Of a stretch of DNA of 64,000 bases, positions 56,219 to 64,000 are shown one piece after another (position 1 is the first letter of the stretch; each line of letters starts with the position of its first letter). Position numbers and translations under genes: made by a program. The DNA is taken from the NCBI GenBank assembly GCA_020744425.1, contig JAGMUV010000003.1:2046001-2110000 (forward strand), read 5' to 3'. The stretch is from Dactylonectria macrodidyma (lineage: Eukaryota; Ascomycota; Sordariomycetes; Hypocreales; Nectriaceae). The notes beneath the pieces are model-generated. The model was given only the letters and a program-made list of their open reading frames with translations, was not told the origin of the DNA and made no database searches.

Positions 56219-56619
56219 GGTTGCTTAGATTTTCCCAAGCTCGAGATTGAGGTTGTGATAAGTAGCACAGAAAGCGTGCGTTTGAGCAAGTGTGCGACGC
56301 AAGGAGGCTGTCTAGCAAGTTGTTAGCTGGTTGTTGAAATTGGGGGATCAGAAGTCGCAATGAAGTGGCAAGGTCCGAGGGCAAAAGGCATCATGACAAA
56401 TGAGAAAAAGAGGTCGAGCATGAGCAGTCGCGAGTGAAGTTATTCGTAACGACGGGCAGGAGCAATTGTGCGGTTGGCCGTCGCCAGCAACAACAGCCAT
56501 CGGGAAATCCTTGCATGTATTTACAAGTACAGCGTCAAGCCACATTCTTGTTCTGCATCCCGAGATTCTCACTTGCATCATGGTACGTCGCCAATTGTGC
56601 ACAAGGGAAAGGCGCAGTT

Positions 56620-56647
56620 GAGGGATGAGGGATGAGGGATGAGGGGT
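56620..56647. repeat. GAGGGAT tandem repeat
   Basis: Three perfect 7-bp copies and one variant copy in non-coding sequence upstream of the DUF1996 gene. Confidence 0.8.
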
Positions 56648-57732
56648 GAGGAGTGAAGCGTGTAAGTCGACTCACCAAAGCCACTATGCGAGTTGCGGGG
56701 TTGCGTGGAGATCCAATCAGCTCCAATATTGTTTCTGTCACCCTTCGCTTGTCCCCCTTAGATGCTTCTCCCTGATCCACAGAGGCGCTTTCAAAAATTG
56801 ACAGAAAAGAAATACGAATCCGGAAAGCAGGGAAACAGGAAATTTGGTAAAGTATCGGATCTCTTTATTCCTTTTCTCCAGAGAGGTGGTCGTGCAACCC
56901 TTTCCAGCCCCGCTGAGGCTCTGAGGCTCTGGATTCCAAAGCGTGGTCGAGTCCCGAGAATCACGGCACTGCCTCGATCTTCTATACGCGTGACGGGTCG
57001 TAGAATGGATGTTAAAGCGCTGGTCGGTCCGAAAAATGGAGGAAGAATGCTTTGTCAATAACGTCGGTGGCGATTCCTGGCGTGGTGACTTTCCCTGAAC
57101 TTGTCACCCCGTCTCAGTATCAAACGCTCGTCGCCTCGAAGAGAATGGATTTTCGATAATTCGATCTAAGCCTTTCGGATCCGAGGCATAAATCGAGTAA
57201 GGAGAGTCTTGGTGATGGGTTCCAGTTGGTCCTTGGGATGTGAGTGGAATGCGCTGTTTAAAGAGGACCAGAGCTGGTGTTCGCAACACAATCCACGGGG
57301 ATAACGTATGCGCTGCAGTTCGGTCAAGCCGGCAGCAGTAGAACTTTGTCAATGGGAATCCGTAGGACGAAGGCAATCTTCCTGGGCTAATGTCGGTATG
57401 GCTGAACAATGCTGTCGGTTTCCAGGGACCAAACGAAACAAGACTCAGAAAACAATGGACAGCCTTCGAGAATGAATCAAATGAGTAAAGAAAGAATGGA
57501 ACACCCGCACCCGCCTCGGGCAGTAAGCGATCGTGTGTCGAAGTTGTCGAGAAAATGAATGTGGTCGAGTGAGCTGGTAAGGAATGCGGTCGAGGCAGCC
57601 GGCAAGGGAGCGCGGAGGTGTATAGTAAGTGCAAGTGGACAACGAAACGAATGGATAGTGTTGCAATGCTAGGAGCTAGCTCGGCTACTCAAGAGAATGG
57701 AAGAATGGAAAAAGGACTCGCGAAAAGTGAGG

Positions 57733-57762
57733 GAATGAAGGAATGAAGGAATGAAGGAATGG
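57733..57762. repeat. GAATGAAG tandem repeat
   Basis: Three perfect 8-bp copies and a partial fourth. Non-coding. Confidence 0.8.
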
Positions 57763-58064
57763 CGAGTCCGAAAACCAATGAAGAGAGGAGGATGGCGAAA
57801 CAAACAACGAAAGAGAGAGAGCAGACCGGGTTGGGGTTGTTAGTGAAAGCGAAGAAGCAAAAGTGGACCGACTTGACCACCCAAAAGATAGGCAGGATTT
57901 CCTCATTGCATTGCCAGTCATTACTGGATCTGGGGGGAGCCATTGGGAGAGCAGCAGAGCACGGAGCAGCCAGGGGCCATTCTGCCCCGGAAGACGTCGC
58001 AAGCAAGATTGGATCAGTTACAAGGGTCAACCGAACCAACAAGGGGGGGTCAATTGGACGTTTC

Positions 58065-58088
58065 GGGGGGGGGGGGGGGGGGGGGGGG
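58065..58088. repeat. Homopolymer run of 24 G
   Basis: Uninterrupted G run, preceded 16 bp upstream by a shorter run of seven G. Its length is likely unstable and hard to sequence. Confidence 0.85.
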
Positions 58089-61000
58089 CTAGCCAGTCTA
58101 CGGCGCACCAAGTCAAGTTGCCAGTGTACCATAGTAATTGGTACACAGCTCGGGAGGAATATAACCAGCATATGCCTGCATCGTCGGGCGATCAGTCCAA
58201 GTTGATGCCCCATCGCCGCAGGTTTATCAGGGGCAGCTGGTAACATATACATTGCGCCCTGCGGAGAGCCACGCGTGCCATGCAGGTACCAGCAACCCAG
58301 GTCTATTCCTCTCTTATGTCTTGTACGATGTAGAGCGGCAATCCAACGCCGAGATCTGTTCCTCTCAATGGGCAGTCAAACTCGCGCTTATTGAATACCT
58401 GGAGATGGCGGGCAGCAATGCCATTGCAGGGGCCGCATCGGCGTAGGGTCCTCCCACGGTCCAGCCCGTCCAGCGCTCTCCAGTCGCGGGACATCAGGCA
58501 ACGCGGCTCGTCGCCCTGGAATTTCCGATGGTGGCTCCAGTGACAATCCAGTTGATATGTAGGACTGCGAGAACCCAAAATAGCTACTTGTCCATTGGAT
58601 TTCTGGGATTGCATGAACAGAAATGCTTCTGACGTGGTGCAGCTCCACCACGTGGTGATCACTCATCATCGAGGCCACATCTCTGATTGGGAGCAGCGCG
58701 GAGAGCAGCACAGCGCACAGCCTACGACTTACAAGCAACAAGAAGCCATGTCATAGGCAGGATTGCCAAGCGCCCCTTCGCACAGCAGACAGGCCACTCC
58801 GTCAGTGCAGGGTCCCGGGAAGTGGGCAATTAACGAAATGTTTGGCTCAGTGTTTAGCTCCTTCACCCGCAATTTCAGCAATTTTGGGGATTCGTACGAA
58901 TTAAGATCCAGGGGTCTCCCCCTCCGAACGACCAGGGACTGAGCTAATATCAGGGCGGCTAGTGACACTCTGCCAAAGTGCCCAGGTAGCTATGACAGTG
59001 TCGCGTATTTGGTAGAATGCTGTACTCTGAGACGGCGGGCGTGCTGGTGGCTGGTCGAGAGCTGCCCAACGTGCTAGCGATCCAGGACCTCCCTTCTCCC
59101 TGGCGTCGCACACGCAACCTATGATGGAACAGATGGAACAGTGACGGCTGGACGAGAAAGATCCGCGACCGAATGCGCATGAGATCTGACCGCTTACTCC
59201 GTGTTGGAACCCCAAAGAACCCCCCTCTTTCGTTGCTGTCGTTCATCCATTCTCCATCCCGGCTGTCTATCCCAATATTCGGGAGCTGGGGATCTTCACC
59301 AGCCCCAATAAGGAAGGGCCTGTCAAGGGCCTGAAACGAGTTTCACTTAGAGCCACAGCGAATCACGGGGCTTCAATGCCTCACTCCCGAGCCCCACTAT
59401 ACGTCAGTCGGGGCACTTACAGAGGGACGAGACCAGGCAAGACGATCATGAATGAAGTACGTACTCTGTCAAAATGACAGGATACAAACATCCTGCTACG
59501 TAGGCATGTGCGGTACATCGGTAACACTCTCCACTCAATATCAAGGGGCTCATTTATTGGCAGAGTGAGTTGTTGTCAGTGTGGATTGGTGGCAGTGTGA
59601 GGCTGCAGGATGTTGCCCCCCCTTCGAGCCAGCGCAGCTCACATTGTACTATATTTGACTTTTCGTTGGTTCGAAAATCCATTCACCAACAAGGATCGTC
59701 TACATGATCCTACAGCCACGCAGTCAAATCCTCCCAGTCTCCCCTCACTTCATCTCAGTTCATCTCATCTCGGCATCTCTTTGCCAGAGGAGAGTCCACA
59801 TATTGGCCTATACTTTTGGTGAAATAGACTAGGCTATGTCGGCGTCGGAATTTATTAGGTTCGGTGACCATGGCGGCTACGTTGTCCGTTCTCCGGTAAA
59901 TAGAAACTTATCAACCCAGATGGTGAGACGATAGCTTCTCAGCCGTTGTGGATCTGGGGGCGGAGTTAATCCCGTCACCATTGCCGAGTTCAGCGCTCTT
60001 TCACGTACACTTGCATGCTGTGGACCCGTGCTAGGTATTCAATGGCATCCGCGCATTATCGCACCACAATTCACAAGTAACTCATACCATGGCTCTGTCT
60101 TAATGCCTCCATCGACGTCGCCTAGCTATCCGATAATTTAGCCTTTCCGTGCGGCTAACGGCAATTCAGGTCCACCCGAACACCAACAAGTCATGTAGTA
60201 TATCTCGTATAAGGATGTAACACAATGCAGTGTTATTCGTATCATGTCGCGTGTCGAGTATATGCATGCTCTGGTGACCAACAGTGAGTCGCCATGCAGG
60301 GTGAAGGGCGAATCGGGGATGTGCCCCGTCTGAGATAGAGGACCGTCGACAGCTCTAATCCATTCATTCAAGCCTTGGCTCAGCACCTTAGAGTCCAAGA
60401 GTTCTAGTTAAAAGAAAGACTTTATTAAGTATTAATTGCTACGAAAACATATACATAGTATTATTCAATAAAGCTAATACAAACAGTGACCGAAATAATG
60501 GAGGAATAGCAGCCGTGCTGTAATTCAAGCATGGCGCTGTCCGGCATGGAAATGGTACAGGGTGGTAGTTGCACTAACACCCACTCAATGTGAATGCCAT
60601 CCCCATCACATCCGAATAAAGCGAACAATAAGGGCATTTTGAGTGGATACTTGTTCGTATTACTCCTTTCTCTTCATACCTTAGTTCGTAGCATATATAC
60701 GTAGACTGTACGCAAGTTCGACCTGCCCTAAAATTGCTAAAAATTGAGGAATAGAATTCGCGAGTTGTCCCCTATCACGACTACACGTTCACCCAAGCTC
60801 TATTAACGCCCAGTGCTTCTTCATAGATAAAGCTTCCCCTAATTACCTCAAAAAACCAGATGGAGTGAGTCATCCGAAATGTAACTAATTTCAAATGTGA
60901 TGGTGCAATTTGACGTCCTCGCTGACCAGATCTGAGGTTCAAGAAGTGCCAGAATCACAGCGAATCATGTGATCATTGTAGCCACAGCACAGCCACATCT

Positions 61001-61125
61001 CGAATACCACAACGCAACACTAGCCCCCTTATCCCGGGGGGTTGTCTCGAGCGCTTCCATATGCGACAACCAACACGAACTCTAGGTATGAGTGACGACT
61101 CTGCGTAAACAACAATCCTTTCAAC

Positions 61126-63884
61126 ATGGACGACCTATCGGGCCTCGACTGGTCCTCCAAGCCCACCAGCGTGCAGCCGAAGCCGCCTGTGATGAACTCG
61201 CCCTACTCATCATTGCGACCGACACCATCTCCACTCGCCTCTGGACGCAACACACCTCTATCGGTCCAGGGATCTGGCTCGGTTGCGTCGAAGCCAGCGC
61301 CGGTGAAGGCATCGCAGGACAGTTTCAGCAACTTGATGAATTTTGGCCCTGCCAAGGCGAAGCAGAATCTGACACTGGCCGAGCGACAGGCACAGCTGGA
61401 AGCAGAGAAGCGACAGAAGGAGGAGCAGAAGAGGAAGCAGGCCGAAGCGCAATTTGGAAACGGCCAGTTCTGGGATACTCTAGGATCCCGAGGCTCATCG
61501 GTGAGCCCTGCAGCTCAGCCGCCCCCTATCGCACAGCCCCCGAGAAACGACGATGACGATCTCTTTGCCGCCTTCAACAAGGATACCAAGGTCGACAGCG
61601 CTAGCCACTATCCTCCCCCCCCCGAGTCGCAACGATCTACACCCGCCAACGCCGCCCCGATAAACTTGAGCGACCCGGCTGCTTGGGGATCTTCGAACGG
61701 TGGAATCAATGGAGGCTTTGGAGCGGAAGATGATGATCCTTTCGGGCTGAATCAGATGAAGCCAGCTCCCGCCACGAGCCGCCCGCAGCAACTAAACGAC
61801 GACGATGATTTTCTGGGAGATCTGGCGCGACCTGTCGAGGAAGTAAGACGAAGGCAGGAGGCTGTAGCTCGTCCAGAGCCTGGAAAGCCTATCGAGGATG
61901 ACGATGACGATGATTCGAGCTCGGCCGAGGAGCCACCGCAGCCCATTGAACGACGACCGAAGGTGAACAAGGATCCGTTTGATAGAGCTGTAGCGCAGCT
62001 TGTAGACTACGGATTTTCTGCAGAGGATGCCCAGCGGGCGTTGGTGGAGAGTGGTCAGGGTTACAATGCTCAAGCGGCAGTCAACTGGCTCCTGGATGAG
62101 GCGCATCGCAAATCCAAAGAAAAGGCACAAGGTGGACAGGGAGGACCGGGAGGGCATGGAAGCCAAAGAGCACAAGGAGGAAGAAGCGCTGCCACCTCGA
62201 GCCAGGCTCCCAGAAGCAACGACAGGTCACCAGCCAGGGCAGAGGCTGACTTGAGCAAGACGGCTGCTTCAGTGGGCAATAGTCTGTTCAAGACGGCAAA
62301 CTCGCTCTGGAAGACCAGCCAAAAGAAGATGCAGCAGGCGGTTGCGGACTTCCAGCAGGATGGCGACCCGAGTCAACCCAAGTGGATGCGAGAGGCACAG
62401 CAAGGGCGGTCGCAAGGGTCTTCCAGAGCCGCGCCTGATGTCACAGACGAAGCCCTCATGCTCGAGTCTGGCGGCCGGCCAGAGCCCAGACGGACTACCA
62501 GCCGGCCTGCTCCCGAGCAAAAGTCCTCTTCGCAACCTGTCTCTAGGGGGCCATCGCCAGCGCATTCATCGGGTAGTCGAGCTAGTCCTGCCCCAAGATG
62601 GCAGCAACAGGCCCCTCCTCCTACAGCTGCATTCGATTCCAGGTCGAGACTAAACCGGCTGGCAGCAGACGATGACAGCTTCTCTTCGTATAGTAGTCCT
62701 AACAGGAGGAAGAAGGCGTCCTCTCCTGCACCAGCACCAGCTTTGAAGGTGGTTGAGCCCGAGCCCGACCTGCTCTTCAGCTCACAGCAACCCAAGCCCT
62801 CCCAGTCTCTCCCCCAAAGACCAGCTCAACGGCAGGCCCAGCCAGCTCAACGACCGTCGCCGTCACCACCAGCTCCAAGGCCAGCTCCCCGCCCGGCTCG
62901 ACAGATCCCTTCGATCAGCCCCGTTGCTCTCCAGACTTCGACGCAGCACCGACTTCAAGGCACTGCACATTTCAAGCGCGGCGATTATGCCTCGGCCCAC
63001 GCATCATACTCGTCCTCCCTGTCGGCTGTTCCTCCGACGCACCCACTGGTCATTGTTCTTCTCACTAACCGCGCCTTGACGGCCCTCAAAACTGGCGAGC
63101 CGAAGCAAGCTGTTGATGATGCAGACAACGCACTGAAGCTCATCGGACCCACGAATGGGCAGAACGAGGTCGTGGCAGTGAGGGGCGAGAATGGTCAGGA
63201 TGAGAGCCGAGACATGAAGGACCTATATGGAAAGGCATTGAGTCGGAAAGCAGAGGCCTTGGAGCAAATGGAGAAGTGGTCCGATGCCAGTGCTGTTTGG
63301 CAGATCTGTGTCGAGGGTGGTGTTGGTGGAGCGAACGCGATCAAGGGTCGACAGCGTTGCCAGAACGCCCTCGCCCCGAAGCCGAAGGCTCCCCCTAAAC
63401 CAGCCGCTGCTAGACCGCGACCCAAGCCTTCAGCAGTTGCCAGTCTTGGGCCTTCCAAGAGTTCTGAGGCTGTTACTCGACTGCGGGAGGCCAACAACGC
63501 CGCGGCAAAGGAGGACGACGAGAAGTTTGCACTCTCGGAGAAGGTCGATGCCAGGGTTGCGGCATGGCGCGATGGTAAGAGGGACAACATCCGGGCTTTG
63601 TTGGGTAGCATGGACAAAGTCCTCTGGGAGAACAGCGGGTGGAAGAATGTTGGCTTGCATGAGCTGGTCATGGCCAACAAGGTCAAGATTTCTTACATGA
63701 AAGCTATCGCGAAGACCCACCCCGACAAGGTAAGCATATGGACACACCTACTGAGAATGCGAACGCTAACGGTACCCTCTAGCTTCCTCAGGACGCAAAT
63801 ACTGAGATAAGGTTGATTGCCGGGCTGGTGTTTAGCACTTTGAACGAGAGCTGGGACAAGTTCAAGGCCGAGAATGGACTATGA
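61126..63884 (+). CDS. SWA2: Auxilin-like J-domain protein (Swa2)
   Basis: Hsp70 co-chaperone that removes clathrin coats from vesicles. Exons 61126-63729 and 63783-63884 give 901 residues; the last intron falls right after the J-domain HPDK. The start MDDLSGLDWSS opens a disordered region with repeated short acidic motifs (DDDDLFAAF, EDDDPFG, DDDDFLGDL), typical of clathrin- and adaptor-binding sites. A UBA domain follows (about residues 282-328, FDRAVAQLVDYGFS ... NWLLDEA), then a long Ser/Pro/Gln linker, a TPR region (GTAHFKRGDYASAHASYSSS) and the C-terminal J domain with HPD at 865-867, which activates Hsp70. Order UBA-TPR-J matches yeast Swa2. In the final exon LIAGLVFSTLNESWDKFKAE is the usual auxilin ending. 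Confidence 0.94.
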
Positions 63885-64000
63885 TGGAACGAAGCATATA
63901 TGTGGAGTTTGTAGAGCGTTGCTTAACTCTGGGGATAGAAGCGTGTCTTGGGCAAGGTGACGCAGAGATGTGAGGTGTTAAATAAGGATTCGGTGGCCAT
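63885..64000 (+). other. 3' flank of the auxilin gene
   Basis: Downstream untranslated sequence up to the window edge. Contains AAATAAGG, a possible polyadenylation-related A-rich signal. Nothing else. Confidence 0.4.

Larger units (their letters stand above)
56219..61125. other. Gene-poor 4.9-kb stretch
   Basis: No credible gene on either strand. Frames such as 57104-57634 (minus) and 57759-58205 (plus) overlap or cross simple repeats. Contains short tandem repeats at 56620 and 57733, a 24-bp G run, and AT-rich sequence near 60400-60480. The last part is the promoter of the auxilin gene. Confidence 0.5.

Noticed and set aside
57104..57666. 176-codon minus-strand frame in the 4.9-kb gene-poor region
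   Set aside because: Ser/Leu/Pro/His-rich, overlapped by another frame, with no domain, signal peptide or splice context.

Overview
The window is nuclear DNA of a filamentous ascomycete (Pezizomycotina, most likely a Sordariomycete; the species cannot be fixed by eye). The evidence is short GT-AG introns of about 40-140 bp, dense single genes on both strands, feruloyl esterase and GH3 wall-degrading enzymes, a GPI wall protein, fungal-type ceramide glucosyltransferase and lanosterol synthase, and AT-rich degenerate transposon sequence that looks like the product of repeat-induced point mutation. There are about 24 protein-coding genes. I recognised no rRNA, tRNA or CRISPR array.

Layout. 1-3009: 3' two thirds of a PDR-type ABC transporter. 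3644-5221: secreted feruloyl esterase. 5222-9301: largely gene-poor, with one doubtful two-exon gene. 9302-13605: GH3 beta-glucosidase convergent with ceramide glucosyltransferase. 14743-29468: a mostly housekeeping block with SEN2, a TauD/gamma-butyrobetaine-type dioxygenase, SGT1, ERG7 (catalytic motif DCISE), SPO11 (7 exons), YAR1-like, a Cys-rich unknown and a methyltransferase. 29693-35976: AAA ATPase and PAF-acetylhydrolase-like lipase, separated by 2.2 kb holding a 234-bp inverted-repeat element. 37199-38538: a small Cys-rich gene split by an 843-bp AT-rich Tc1/mariner-type element with a TA target duplication. 38806-44228: GNAT, F-box-like protein, PEP mutase/isocitrate lyase-type enzyme and a small secreted Cys-rich protein. 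44229-47511: gene-poor. 47512-56218: GPI-anchored Ala-rich protein, a conserved hypothetical, pICln, a large single-pass disordered protein and a secreted DUF1996 protein. 56219-61125: gene-poor, with simple repeats and a 24-G run. 61126-63884: auxilin/Swa2-like J protein.

Functionally this is not a biosynthetic cluster. It mixes core functions (tRNA splicing, sterol and glycosphingolipid synthesis, co-chaperones, clathrin uncoating, meiotic break formation, snRNP assembly) with a secreted and accessory set (feruloyl esterase, GH3, DUF1996, GPI protein, small secreted protein) and recent transposon activity. The most notable item is the transposon insertion: removing the element plus one TA joins the two halves of the Cys-rich gene exactly in frame.
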